From assembly GCA_013202495.1 (NCBI GenBank), contig JABMQQ010000163.1, positions 1 through 42,221 on the forward strand: DNA of 42,221 nucleotides, in the 5' to 3' direction. Of this stretch, positions 33,997 through 42,221 are shown piece by piece. A model generated the notes under the pieces. The model had not been told where the DNA came from, did no database searches, and was given only the letters and a program-made list of their open reading frames with translations. Every line of letters starts with the position of its first letter. Positions within the stretch are counted from its first letter, which is position 1. The DNA comes from Fidelibacterota bacterium (GTDB taxonomy: Bacteria > Fidelibacterota > UBA8477 > JABMPR01). A program made the position numbers and the translations under genes.

Positions 33997-35883
33997 ATGA
34001 TCAATCTCCACAATATCACAAAAACCTATCCTGACAAGACGCTATTCAAGGCTCTGGATCTGGTTATAAAAAAGGGATCCAGAGTCGGTCTGGTCGGAGC
34101 CAATGGTTCCGGAAAAACAACCCTACTCAGGATGATTGTGGGTGAAGAGGATATCGATAAGGGCCAGATACAGGTAGATAGAAAAGTCAGCATCGGGTAT
34201 TTGCCCCAGGAAATCACTGCCACCTCAGAAGATACGATTCTGCATGAAGTCCTGAATGTGATCCCCGAAGTCGGTGAATTAGAAATTCAGATTGAAAATT
34301 TGTCGCTGCAAATTGCTGAGGATTCTGACAATGAACAGCTTTTAAAGAGATTGGGTCGAATACAGGATGAATTTGAGCGACTCAATGGTTGGAGTTTGGA
34401 ATCCGACGCCAAGAAAGTCCTGGGCGGGCTTGGATTCACACCGGAACAGATGAAAATCCCCCTTGATCAATTCAGTGGGGGCTGGAGAATGCGGGTTGCC
34501 CTGGCAAAACTCCTATTCAAACAACCCGATATCCTTTTGTTGGATGAACCTACAAACCACCTTGACCTGGCATCACTGATCTGGCTGGAAACCTTTCTAA
34601 AAGAGTGGGCTGGAGCTTTGGTCTTGATCAGTCATGATCGTACGTTCCTGGACAAAACAATCACTCAGATATTTGAAATCGATCACATGTCGATACAAAT
34701 TTACGCTGGCAATTACAGCAAATTCATTGAAGAGAAAAAGCTGCGGATTGATCAACAGCTGGCAGCCTATCGAAATCAACAAAAAATGATCGCAGAAACT
34801 GAGCAATTTATTGAAAGATTCAGGTACAAGGACAGCAAGGCTAGTCAGGTCCAAAGTCGTGTTAAAAAACTTGAAAAGCTGGAGCACATCTTACCCCCTG
34901 AGGGTGAACAAAGCCGGATTTCAGTTCGCATTCCACAACCAGGTAGATCAGCCAGGATCGTTGCTGAGTTTAAGGGTGCGGCTAAATCCTATGGCTCTCT
35001 TGAAGTATTTTATGGATTGAATCTCCTGCTTGAACGAGGGCAAAAAATTGGTCTCGTGGGTCCCAATGGAGCCGGAAAATCAACTCTATTAAAAATGTTG
35101 GCCCAAGTTGAACCGCTTAGTGGTGGTAAACTGAATTGGGGAGAGGGTGTCAAATCTGCCTATTTTGCTCAACACCAGTTCGAATCCCTGCCCATGGAAG
35201 ACACCATTTATAATTTGGTTTCCAATGAGAATCCGAAGTGGATTGTGACTGAGGTGCGAACTTATCTGGGAAGTTTCTTGTTTTCAGGTGAAACGGTTAA
35301 CAAAAAAATCAAGGTCCTCAGCGGAGGAGAAGTATCGCGTTTGGCTCTCGCCAAGATGTTATCCGCCCCTTCGGATCTTATTCTCCTGGATGAGCCTACC
35401 AATCACCTTGATATGCGATCGAGGGATGTGGTTCAGGAAGCCATCTCCAGCTATACCGGTACCATGGTATGCATCTCTCACGATAGACATTTTTTGAATG
35501 CTGTCACCAATACAATTATTGAAGTTGATCAGGGCAAAATTCGAATATTTCCGGGGAACTATGAATATTATTTATGGCGAAAGAACCAGGATCAGGTTGA
35601 AAAATCAGAAAGACCTGAAAGTGTAGCCAAAGAAACCTCACAGAAATCTGCAAATACTGACTATCACATCAGGAGGAAATTGTCAAATCGATTGAAGAAA
35701 CTCCCCATCTTGATTAAAGAATGTGAAGCTGCCCTTGCCAAACAAGAAAGTATCCTGAATGATCCATCCCTGGCCAGCGAGTATGAAAAAATCCAGTCAG
35801 CCATTGATGAGAAGGACTTACTGGAAGTAAAGTATTTGGAATTGCTGGAGGAGCTTGAAACCCTTCGAGCGGGCTTCTCATAA
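33997..35883 (+). CDS. ABC-F family ATPase (Uup/EttA-like)
   Basis: A cytosolic 628-residue protein with two ABC modules and no membrane domain. Module one has GANGSGKTT (34-42), the signature FSGGWRMRVALAKLL and LLLDEPTNHLDL. Module two has GPNGAGKST, LSGGEVSRLALAKML and LILLDEPTNHLDM. Between them is the ABC-F linker, a charged helix-rich segment with KASQVQSRVKKLEKL at about 250-300. The C-terminal extension (about 540-628) looks like a coiled-coil tail, as in Uup. Such proteins act on ribosomes with stalled or arrested complexes. The yhbY context fits a translation theme. Confidence 0.93.
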   Translation: MINLHNITKTYPDKTLFKALDLVIKKGSRVGLVGANGSGKTTLLRMIVGEEDIDKGQIQVDRKVSIGYLPQEITATSEDTILHEVLNVIPEVGELEIQIENLSLQIAEDSDNEQLLKRLGRIQDEFERLNGWSLESDAKKVLGGLGFTPEQMKIPLDQFSGGWRMRVALAKLLFKQPDILLLDEPTNHLDLASLIWLETFLKEWAGALVLISHDRTFLDKTITQIFEIDHMSIQIYAGNYSKFIEEKKLRIDQQLAAYRNQQKMIAETEQFIERFRYKDSKASQVQSRVKKLEKLEHILPPEGEQSRISVRIPQPGRSARIVAEFKGAAKSYGSLEVFYGLNLLLERGQKIGLVGPNGAGKSTLLKMLAQVEPLSGGKLNWGEGVKSAYFAQHQFESLPMEDTIYNLVSNENPKWIVTEVRTYLGSFLFSGETVNKKIKVLSGGEVSRLALAKMLSAPSDLILLDEPTNHLDMRSRDVVQEAISSYTGTMVCISHDRHFLNAVTNTIIEVDQGKIRIFPGNYEYYLWRKNQDQVEKSERPESVAKETSQKSANTDYHIRRKLSNRLKKLPILIKECEAALAKQESILNDPSLASEYEKIQSAIDEKDLLEVKYLELLEELETLRAGFS

Positions 35884-35885
35884 AA

Positions 35886-35916
35886 AAATAGGGCCAGGAT
35901 AATCCCAGCCCTATTT
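35886..35916. terminator. Bidirectional rho-independent terminator
   Basis: AAATAGGGC (35886-35894) pairs with GCCCTATTT (35908-35916), with a smaller inner GGA/TCC pairing. It begins 3 bases after the ABC-F stop. An A-run precedes and a T-rich stretch follows, so it can end both the ABC-F transcript and the convergent minus-strand transcript ending at 35937. Confidence 0.8.
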
Positions 35917-35936
35917 CAATTTCTTGGAAGATTGGT

Positions 35937-36230
35937 TTAGATAACTTTGTGAACCAAAAGTCCGATCATAATGATCATTGCCACAAAAATCATCGCAACA
36001 GACCAGTTCCCTTTTTTGATCTCTTCCCATTCTTCAATATCTGATGAGAACCAATCGAAAACCTTCAGGGCAATAGCAACACCCACTGAAAATCCGATTG
36101 AGGCCACAACTGCCCAACCCAGACCTTCTGCATAGCGTTCCCAAATGCTTACTTCAAAGGGGTTGGCGGCAAAGACTGAAGATGCCATAAGCAGCAAAGA
36201 ACCCATAAATAGCATTGATTTCTTGAACAT
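35937..36230 (-). CDS. Small DUF350-like membrane protein
   Basis: A 97-residue protein. The start is ATG 36230 (MFKKSMLF), because the strong AAAGGAG lies 6 bases upstream of it and inside the longer frame that opens at 36248. It has an N-terminal signal or membrane helix (to about residue 21), a second helix (GLGWAVVASIGFSVGVAIAL), an acidic loop SSDIEEWEEIKKGNWSVA and a final helix. That acidic-loop-then-AMI pattern resembles one repeat of DUF350 proteins. The role is unknown. It lies 39 bases downstream of the secreted protein gene. Confidence 0.65.
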   Translation of the reverse strand: MFKKSMLFMGSLLLMASSVFAANPFEVSIWERYAEGLGWAVVASIGFSVGVAIALKVFDWFSSDIEEWEEIKKGNWSVAMIFVAMIIMIGLLVHKVI

Positions 36231-36269
36231 TCTATTCTCCTTTTTCATATTCCACTCAGTTTACTAATT

Positions 36270-36716
36270 CTATTCCATCCGCAGACAGTCTCGTGTGAAA
36301 ACATCTACGGTCATTCTATTATTGTACAGCTTTGCGCAACAAGCCCCGTCTGCTCTAAGGACCATGGCCTTACGATTGCTAAACTCGACGTCGGCAACAA
36401 CTACGACATGATCTATGGGACTTCTGGCATGCTGTGAAACCGCCCCTCCGACAAGAAATGCTTGAAGGAGATCATCGGACAGCGTCGTATTTCGGCTGAC
36501 AAGCTGAATCACAAATATCCTGCCCCATGATTCTTTCTCCTGCAAATCAAAGGCAGAGCGCGTCATATCAATTCCCTTTTGTCTATACAAATCCTGTGCA
36601 TAAGAAGCGAGTTCAGAATTCTCGCTGATGGCTGGCTGTCCAGCCTGAATAATACCTGCCAGGAAAAGTAAAAAAAACAATCGAGCTAATATTGATATCA
36701 GTTTTGGTCGTTTCAT
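36270..36716 (-). CDS. Predicted secreted protein of unknown function
   Basis: I recognise no family. A signal peptide (FFLLFLAGIIQAG, cleavage near residue 25) precedes a domain of about 120 residues with ESWGRIFVIQLVSRNTTLSDD, ARSPIDHVVVVADVEFSN and three Cys (GACC and DC near the end). The strand pattern suggests an alpha/beta fold. It lies 79 bases after plsX in the same direction, but no function can be inferred from that. Confidence 0.6.
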   Translation of the reverse strand: MKRPKLISILARLFFLLFLAGIIQAGQPAISENSELASYAQDLYRQKGIDMTRSAFDLQEKESWGRIFVIQLVSRNTTLSDDLLQAFLVGGAVSQHARSPIDHVVVVADVEFSNRKAMVLRADGACCAKLYNNRMTVDVFTRDCLRME

Positions 36717-36795
36717 CTGCTTAACTCAATTTCGATCAATTTTAAGTCAGGGGAGAGTGATATCAATATTTATTTCAAAAAGCTTGGTGTATTCA

Positions 36796-37866
36796 CTAGG
36801 TATCATAGCCTGTGATATGATCATAGTCCGGATGGGTAAATTCCTGCTCAAAAGCGTTGATACCTGCCTTCATGGCGCCAACCAAATCGTCTCTGGAACA
36901 TTTAACTGCCAGCTTTATAGCATTATCAATTGCCCGTGGGGTTGATTTGCCATGACATTTCAAGACTAACTTTTCAAGACCTAAGATAGGAGCACCACCA
37001 TATTCCTGGTAATCACTAATCTTTTTAACTTTGCGAATTCCTCCTGAGAGCAGCATCATGCCAATTTTCCAGATGAGTTTTTTCTGGAAGGCCATGCGAC
37101 CAAGTCCCATAGCAGCTTCTGCCATACCTTCCATGGTTTTAACAGCAATATTGCCCTTGAATCCTTCAGTTACCACTACATCAACAACACCCTTCATGAG
37201 ATCGCTGCCTTCAATGTTACCATAAAAATTTATCTGTGGCAGGGATTCGAGGATTCTATTCACCTCAACGTATTTAGGACCACCCTTATTATTTTCCGAA
37301 CCCATATTCAAAAGTCCAACCAGTGGTCTTTCAACTCCTGTTACTTTTTGAGAATAGGCATTCCCCATAAGGGCGAAATGAATCATATGATCTCGATCGA
37401 CTGTAGTGTTGGCACCCACATCAAGAATGAGAGAGAAAATATCTTTGCGATTGAGCTGATTACTGGTGGGATACACAGCGGCCAGGGCGGTTCGGTGAAC
37501 TGTTTTAATCCGGGGTATTTTTTGAGCGCTTGCTAAAATGAGAGCGCCTGTGTTCCCAGCTGAAATGAGTGCATCTGCTTGACCAGTCGATACTATCTCA
37601 GCAGCCTTGATCATTGAAGAATCAGGATATTTATCAAATATTTCTTTCGGTTTCGCATCCATGGGAATGGATTGTGGAGCATGAATGATCTCGACGAATT
37701 CGCGGACTTTTGGATACTTTGCTAATTCAGCTTCAAGAATTTCCTGATCACCTGCCAACAAAATATGAAGATTGCCAGCTTCGCAGGCTCTACAGACTCC
37801 ATCGACAACAGCCTTGGGGCCATTGTCGCCACCCATACCATCAACTGCTATGCGATAATTTCTCAA
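36796..37866 (-). CDS. plsX: Phosphate acyltransferase PlsX
   Basis: PlsX converts acyl-ACP to acyl-phosphate for phospholipid synthesis. It opens IAVDGMGGDNGPKAVVDG, the family signature, and has SAGNTGALILASA, ALAAVYPT, LLNMGSENNKGG and TEGFKGNIAVKTMEG. The length of 356 is usual. The start is TTG 37866, giving MRNYRIAVDGMGG; it lies 4 bases after the aminopeptidase stop. It is not beside rpmF or fabH, its common neighbours. Confidence 0.95.
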   Translation of the reverse strand: MRNYRIAVDGMGGDNGPKAVVDGVCRACEAGNLHILLAGDQEILEAELAKYPKVREFVEIIHAPQSIPMDAKPKEIFDKYPDSSMIKAAEIVSTGQADALISAGNTGALILASAQKIPRIKTVHRTALAAVYPTSNQLNRKDIFSLILDVGANTTVDRDHMIHFALMGNAYSQKVTGVERPLVGLLNMGSENNKGGPKYVEVNRILESLPQINFYGNIEGSDLMKGVVDVVVTEGFKGNIAVKTMEGMAEAAMGLGRMAFQKKLIWKIGMMLLSGGIRKVKKISDYQEYGGAPILGLEKLVLKCHGKSTPRAIDNAIKLAVKCSRDDLVGAMKAGINAFEQEFTHPDYDHITGYDT

Positions 37867-37870
37867 GAAT

Positions 37871-39364
37871 TTATTTTTCCCAGCTTCTAATCAATTCCAT
37901 AATCAGACGGACACCGGCCCCTGAAGGTCCATCCGGAAGATAGGACCGTCCCTTCTTTAACCAACCTGAACCAGCAATATCAACATGACACCAGGATGTG
38001 CCTTCTTTGACAAACTCCCTCAGAAATGCACCAGCCGCAATGGTACCAGCTGTCCGGCCAGCACCGGTGTTCTTCACATCAGCAATGGTTGATTTGATAT
38101 CTTCGGCATACTCATCATCCATGGGCATTTGCCATACACGATCTTGAGTTTTCTCACCAACAGAAAGGAGTTCGTCAGCAAAATCTTGATCATTGGTCAT
38201 GATACCGCTATAGCGATGTCCCAGAGCAACGACAACTGCACCTGTCAGAGTAGCGAAATCTACTACGCCATCCAACTCAAACTTATCTGTTATGTATGCG
38301 AGTCCATCAGCCAGAATGAGGCGACCCTCGGCATCTGTATTTAAAATTTCAATAGTTTTGCCATTATAAGCTGTCAGTATATCCCCAGGCTTATATGCTT
38401 CACCACCATTCATATTTTCAGTGGAGGGAACCACAGCAATAATGTTCAAATTGGGTTTGGTCTCTGCAACCACATCCATGATACCAAGAACGGCTGCTCC
38501 ACCGAGCATATCAAATTTCATCTCATCCATGCCGGCAGAAGGTTTGATGGAAATACCACCAGAATCAAAGGTGAGCCCCTTACCAACCAATCCTAAAGTT
38601 TTAGAGTCTTTACCACCACCCATGTATTCCATGATAATAAATTTTGGAGGAACATCAGAACCCTGGGCAACACCACTGATCCCGCCAAATCCCATTTTCT
38701 CAAAATCTTCGCGTTCATAAATGGTGGTTTTCATGCCACCCTTTTTAGCGATCGCTTCAGCCGTATCAGCCAGGTAGGTTGGCGTTGCAACATTTGAAGG
38801 ATGGTTGCCAAGATCTCTAGCCAGTACAACACCCCCTGAAATTTTCATTCCGTAATCCAGTGTTTCCGCGATGTTTGCATTTGCAGTCGCGATGACGGAT
38901 TGAATTCCAGCATAAGCATCATCAGCTTGCTTCTTATAATTCAAGAAGCGGTAACTTCCCATCACCAATCCTTCGGCCAAGGCTTGAGCATCCTCAACTT
39001 TCAGAATGTCTTCACCCATAAATTCTATAGCAAATGTACTCAGTTTGAGATTGATACATTTTTTCGCAGCAGTTGCAGTAGCCTGACGCAAGTAGTCTGC
39101 AGTATATTTTTTGGATTCTCCAAGCCCGACTGCCATATAGCGCTTAGCGGTGTCGCAATCAGGGGAGTACATGACCATAACTTGATTTAGCTTACCTTCA
39201 AATTCACCATTCTCCATGGCAAGATTTAACTTTTTTGAGAGCTTTGGATGAGCGTTCTTAAATTTCTCAGTGATCCCAGAATCAGAAAAAATACCGAATA
39301 TGTAGGCCTCTTGGCCTTCAGGAAGTTCATCTAAATTTTTGTAGCTCAGGTTGAAAAGTGACAT
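37871..39364 (-). CDS. pepA: Cytosol/leucyl aminopeptidase PepA (M17)
   Basis: A two-metal aminopeptidase that removes N-terminal residues. The C-terminal catalytic domain is intact: GLVGKGLTFDSGGISIKP supplies the Lys and Asp ligands, MKFDMLGGAAVLGIM follows, and the signature NTDAEGRLILADGLAY carries further ligands and the catalytic Arg. The N-terminal domain (about 1-165) is the usual regulatory part. The length of 497 is typical. AGAGGAA precedes the ATG. The gene heads a minus-strand group with plsX only 4 bases downstream. Confidence 0.95.
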   Translation of the reverse strand: MSLFNLSYKNLDELPEGQEAYIFGIFSDSGITEKFKNAHPKLSKKLNLAMENGEFEGKLNQVMVMYSPDCDTAKRYMAVGLGESKKYTADYLRQATATAAKKCINLKLSTFAIEFMGEDILKVEDAQALAEGLVMGSYRFLNYKKQADDAYAGIQSVIATANANIAETLDYGMKISGGVVLARDLGNHPSNVATPTYLADTAEAIAKKGGMKTTIYEREDFEKMGFGGISGVAQGSDVPPKFIIMEYMGGGKDSKTLGLVGKGLTFDSGGISIKPSAGMDEMKFDMLGGAAVLGIMDVVAETKPNLNIIAVVPSTENMNGGEAYKPGDILTAYNGKTIEILNTDAEGRLILADGLAYITDKFELDGVVDFATLTGAVVVALGHRYSGIMTNDQDFADELLSVGEKTQDRVWQMPMDDEYAEDIKSTIADVKNTGAGRTAGTIAAGAFLREFVKEGTSWCHVDIAGSGWLKKGRSYLPDGPSGAGVRLIMELIRSWEK

Positions 39365-39519
39365 CTTTGTGCGTTCCTCTCGTTAAATCATTTATCTCGA
39401 TTATAATTCGTCATACGTCTGAATTGTTCAGGCCTACAATCTAGAGTTTAAGCAGGCAGTTAAAAACCGGAAAAGTGAATACTTGATTGCCTTTGTCAAT
39501 GAAAACAAATCTTGTGACT

Positions 39520-41526
39520 TTAGGGCTGTTCAGCTTTTTCCAGCAAGAATTCTTCAAGACCATTAAAGGCTGCTTGAGCCAGAGCATCCAGTCCTTCTTC
39601 CGATAACAAAAACATTTCTTCCTCGGGATTGGTCATAAAAGCACCTTCTATGAGGTATACCAAATATTCAGTTTGCCGGGTAAGGTAGTAGTAATAACGT
39701 GCCACCTTGCCTGAGGTCTCAATTCCCATGTTATGCATATGCGGATAGATCTTATCGCTCAAACCTTTGGCACTGGGCCAGGTATAGAAGGTCGATGCCC
39801 CCTTTGCTTCCAAAATATTCCGACTTGCACCAGGTGCGTTATTGTGAGCCATGACAAAAATATGGACGCTATCCTCTCGAGCAATCTTGGCACGATCAGC
39901 GAGACTGATCTGATGGTCATCTCGACGTGTCAGAAAAACAGTTGCCCCCGCATCGAGGAGTAGTTTTTCAAGTTTTAGACAATATCGTAAGTTCGCATCG
40001 GCTTCGGCATAGCCAGTTATTCCTCTGGCACCTCGTTGCCAGCCGCCATGACCAGGATCGATTTCAATTTTTACATTGGCGAATAAGCTATCCCGAGAAA
40101 TTTCTGGAGCCTTACGTACACTTATGACGAGGTATTCACCCTCGTATCCGCCATACCATCCCCAAAAACCATGTTTGGGATAGAAATCCATTTGCCATAC
40201 CAGATCTTCAGGTTGGCTGCGCTCCAGGTAGGTAATAACGGAGTCACCTTCGGGATAGGTGGTCCACTCCCATCCCTGTTTGGCACCATAGACCTTTAAC
40301 TCGAGACGAGCTGGCTTGGCTTTCTCTTTTATTTCAAAGGGTAGTCGAGTGGTTCCGGTTCGAATTCGAAAAACAGCCCAATCATCTTCATTCTCTCCGT
40401 GCATGGAGCCGAGAAAATGTGAGCTGGTGAGTCTGCTGTCCGGATTAAGCTCAACTCGATTTGCCAGAACGTAAGCAGTTCTATATTGACCCAGGCGAAT
40501 TCGGTACATCCTGTTTTCCAGACCAATAATCTGAAGGGAGACAGAATCAGCCAGAGGGAAGAGGAGCTGATCAGTATCAGGTGTGTCATAAACTCTGGTA
40601 TCTTCATCAACGGTCAAACCACCCAGGGCATCTGTCAATATGCGCAAAGGAGCACTCCTAACTCTTTTTGAAAATGAACCGAGACGGTAAAGAACTTTGG
40701 TGTTTACCTCTTCATCAATATCCAGGAGGTGGTAGGAATAGGTATAATACCCCGGTTTACCTTCATTCATCTTTTTCCAACCGGTTATGCCAGGAATCTT
40801 GAAGTAGACTGACTCTGATTGAGGACCATGTATACTGAGTTGGAGGTGATCCCCTGCAATTGCCCATCGGTCTCTGATAGGTCTTGCACTTTTTTTATCC
40901 AGAGCAGTCAGGTCTTCCCGTTCCGTGGGTCGTGAAAGTGTGACCAGCTCCCTTACTTCTATATCATTCAAACGTGCAATAAATTCGAATTCATTGTCTC
41001 CCTGGTTAATTTCCACATGGCTGGTGAAAGCGCCTGATTTAAAAACTTTCACTGTATCTCCATTCATGAAGAGTAATGCCTCTGGGTGAGTTCGTCCTCT
41101 TAAACTGACTTCAGAACTGTAAAATTTCCCACTTGTGGGGTAACCCATATGAATAGACAATTCTGCAGGAATGTTATTATTGATAAATACACTATCTGTT
41201 GTCATGTGATCAAGATTGCGATGAAAAACCCGGATTGTGTCAAGATAGGTGGCTGTTCCAGATTTTTCAGAGATGGGAATGAGGACTTCAGGCTGATCCA
41301 AATCTATTAGATGGCGAAATAGCCCCTCCTCATCAGGAACAACCTGCGTTCCTGCAACCATAACTTCGGTTCCAGTGGGAACGTTGCCAGCGACCTCGAT
41401 ACGATCTACCCAAAATTGCATATCGGGTTTGGGATGTAATATTTCAAGTCTAGGAGGATTTTCCTGCGCGATTATCAAGCTTGAAAGTGTGAAAAACAAT
41501 GTGAGTAATTTGAAGTAGAGGTTCAT
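39520..41526 (-). CDS. N-acetylmuramoyl-L-alanine amidase with large N-terminal region
   Basis: The C-terminal Amidase_3 domain (about 485-662) has zinc ligands H493 in DPGHGG, E508 in YAEADANL and H560 in MAHNN, plus catalytic E626 in LIEGAFMTNP. It should cut the amide bond between MurNAc and stem peptides. A signal peptide (LIIAQ, residue about 21) sends it to the envelope. Residues about 25-480 are beta-rich, Ig/SH3-like and not clearly assignable; part may bind wall or other proteins. AAAGGAT lies 9 bases before the ATG. The 668-residue length is large for an amidase. Confidence 0.88.
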   Translation of the reverse strand: MNLYFKLLTLFFTLSSLIIAQENPPRLEILHPKPDMQFWVDRIEVAGNVPTGTEVMVAGTQVVPDEEGLFRHLIDLDQPEVLIPISEKSGTATYLDTIRVFHRNLDHMTTDSVFINNNIPAELSIHMGYPTSGKFYSSEVSLRGRTHPEALLFMNGDTVKVFKSGAFTSHVEINQGDNEFEFIARLNDIEVRELVTLSRPTEREDLTALDKKSARPIRDRWAIAGDHLQLSIHGPQSESVYFKIPGITGWKKMNEGKPGYYTYSYHLLDIDEEVNTKVLYRLGSFSKRVRSAPLRILTDALGGLTVDEDTRVYDTPDTDQLLFPLADSVSLQIIGLENRMYRIRLGQYRTAYVLANRVELNPDSRLTSSHFLGSMHGENEDDWAVFRIRTGTTRLPFEIKEKAKPARLELKVYGAKQGWEWTTYPEGDSVITYLERSQPEDLVWQMDFYPKHGFWGWYGGYEGEYLVISVRKAPEISRDSLFANVKIEIDPGHGGWQRGARGITGYAEADANLRYCLKLEKLLLDAGATVFLTRRDDHQISLADRAKIAREDSVHIFVMAHNNAPGASRNILEAKGASTFYTWPSAKGLSDKIYPHMHNMGIETSGKVARYYYYLTRQTEYLVYLIEGAFMTNPEEEMFLLSEEGLDALAQAAFNGLEEFLLEKAEQP

Positions 41527-41656
41527 GTGGTTGATCCTTTTGATGAATAGTCCATTCTGCCTACAAAATAGACTGACGGAGGACTCACCAACGAATGTTT
41601 TTCAGACTTTACGAATTAGGGGCTGTAATGTTCTTTGTTTGTATGTCCTTCAGACC

Positions 41657-41911
41657 CTAGAAATGTTTAGAAGAAAATGCCCTTCCTGAATGTGACTTTA
41701 AGTATCGTTCGAATTGAAGGGCTTTAACTCGTGAATCAAAAGAGATTAAAGTCTGTAACTCCCATGGCTTAAGGGTAGTAGTCGAGCGTACCTCACCACA
41801 ATTATGTTTCTCGAGACGTTTTCCAATATCAGTTGTAAAACCCTTGTAGTATTTACTTGGATCAATTTCGCTTCTGATCAGATAGACATGATACATTAGC
41901 TGTTTTTTCAT
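41657..41911 (-). CDS. Small GIY-YIG (URI-type) nuclease family protein
   Basis: An 84-residue single-domain protein with YHVYLIRS and KYYKGFTTDIGKRLEKHN, the GIY-YIG signature in URI-family form, then STTTLKPWELQTL and KALQFERYLKSHSGRAF. This matches the small stand-alone family common beside tRNA genes in many bacteria. GGAGG lies 5 bases before the ATG at 41911. It has the same orientation as the tRNA-Ala upstream, separated by about 270 bases of hairpin-rich DNA. Its biological role is unknown, and a mobile-element origin is plausible. Confidence 0.88.
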   Translation of the reverse strand: MKKQLMYHVYLIRSEIDPSKYYKGFTTDIGKRLEKHNCGEVRSTTTLKPWELQTLISFDSRVKALQFERYLKSHSGRAFSSKHF

Positions 41912-42006
41912 GCGAGCCTCCAGCCTGGTCGGGCGTCAGCCTTCGCCTAATGGCTATGGCTGGACAGGTAGTTTGAATGAAAATTATAGACAGAAAAATG
42001 ATTTAT

Positions 42007-42039
42007 CGGCGTCGCCCTCGGTTGACTCGGGCTATGCCG
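42007..42039. repeat. GC-rich hairpin in the tRNA-GIY-YIG spacer
   Basis: CGGC (42007-42010) and GCCG (42036-42039) plus inner GCCC/GGGC arms form an interrupted stem. It is one of three or more hairpins packed between the tRNA and the nuclease gene, in a stretch visibly more GC-rich than the flanking genes. Confidence 0.5.
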
Positions 42040-42063
42040 GGTTGGTCTTCGTTTTCTTGTAGG

Positions 42064-42086
42064 CGAACCTGCGCGGGCGCAGTTCG
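42064..42086. repeat. Compact hairpin in the tRNA-GIY-YIG spacer
   Basis: CGAA, a bulged C, then CTGCGC (42064-42074) pairs with GCGCAG plus TTCG (42077-42086) around a 2-base loop. Perfect apart from the bulge. Confidence 0.55.
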
Positions 42087-42146
42087 AAACAATCATTGGT
42101 TTGCTATTGATTGGTCCAGCTACGTACAGACACTTCGCCGGGACTC

Positions 42147-42177
42147 GGCTTCGTTCGAACGGAGTGAGAACGAAGCC
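42147..42177. repeat. Inverted repeat just downstream of tRNA-Ala
   Basis: GGCTTCGTTC (42147-42156) and GAACGAAGCC (42168-42177) are perfect 10-base arms with an 11-base loop. On the minus strand the hairpin starts 3 bases after the tRNA 3' end. There is no T-run, so a processing signal or element end is more likely than a classic terminator. Confidence 0.65.
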
Positions 42178-42180
42178 TCG

Positions 42181-42221
42181 TGGAGCCGAGGAGGATCGAA
42201 CTCCTGACCTCTGCATTGCGA
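42181..42221 (-). tRNA. tRNA-Ala (anticodon CGC), 3' part (cut by the window edge)
   Basis: Minus-strand bases give T33, anticodon CGC, AA, stem TGCAG, variable loop AGGTC, T-arm AGGAG-TTCGATC-CTCCT, acceptor CGGCTCC and A73. U70 in the acceptor fits the G3-U70 identity pair of tRNA-Ala, and CGC reads the Ala codon GCG. CCA is not encoded. The 5' half lies beyond the window. Confidence 0.85.

Noticed and set aside
41947-42216. Open frame of 89 codons on the minus strand through tRNA-Ala and the hairpins.
   Set aside because: Its first residues are a translation of the tRNA 3' half, a common artefact. It has no ribosome site or recognisable domain.

Overview
This is a bacterial chromosome segment of moderate-to-low GC with dense, short-spaced genes and clear Shine-Dalgarno sequences at many starts. 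The gene content suggests a member of the wider FCB assemblage or a relative such as Marinimicrobia/Calditrichota-type lineages: a PyrB-PyrI pair, a PyrD-PyrK class 1B dihydroorotate dehydrogenase, a three-part PurS/PurQ/PurL, a RqcH-like NFACT protein and several lipoproteins. That placement is an inference, because no rRNA is present. The window starts and ends inside tRNA-Ala genes, both on the minus strand.

Positions 301-14499 are one nearly unbroken plus-strand run of de novo nucleotide biosynthesis genes: pyrD, pyrK, a pyrE-pyrF fusion, pyrB, pyrI, purE, a divergent long purC, purS, purQ, purL, purF, purM, purN and purH. Many neighbours overlap by 1-13 bases or sit a few bases apart. 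Together they cover the later pyrimidine steps and almost all of IMP synthesis. The last IMP gene, purD, lies at 17105-18355, separated from purH by an inserted lipoprotein locus. purB, purA and guaB follow on the minus strand (19574-23714) and carry IMP to AMP and XMP. carAB, pyrC, purK and guaA are not in the window.

The insert between purH and purD (14500-17036) encodes three predicted lipoproteins: a His-rich one with EHGG tandem repeats, a transglutaminase-like protein with an intact Cys-His-Asp triad, and a Cys/His-rich one with six HxCxxxC motifs. The first and third genes share a promoter-like module (GCTGACRCTTA, then ATATTGTCA exactly 49 bases downstream, about 60 bases before each GTG start). 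A strong terminator closes the locus. This is the best candidate here for an undescribed, probably metal-linked, envelope system.

Positions 18649-19573 hold a RAYT-type transposase gene with four palindromic repeats of two alternating families. From 23957 on come hemW, an NFACT/RqcH-like gene, a multi-PAS HisKA_2-type histidine kinase, a coupled SbcD-like phosphoesterase plus a UvrC-N/Cho-like GIY-YIG nuclease, two unknown genes, an MFS transporter, a YhbY-type RNA-binding protein and an ABC-F ATPase. On the minus strand follow a DUF350-like membrane protein, a secreted unknown, plsX, a leucyl aminopeptidase and a cell-wall amidase. The right end (41657-42221) has a small GIY-YIG nuclease gene directly downstream of a tRNA-Ala(CGC) gene, with a cluster of GC-rich hairpins between them.
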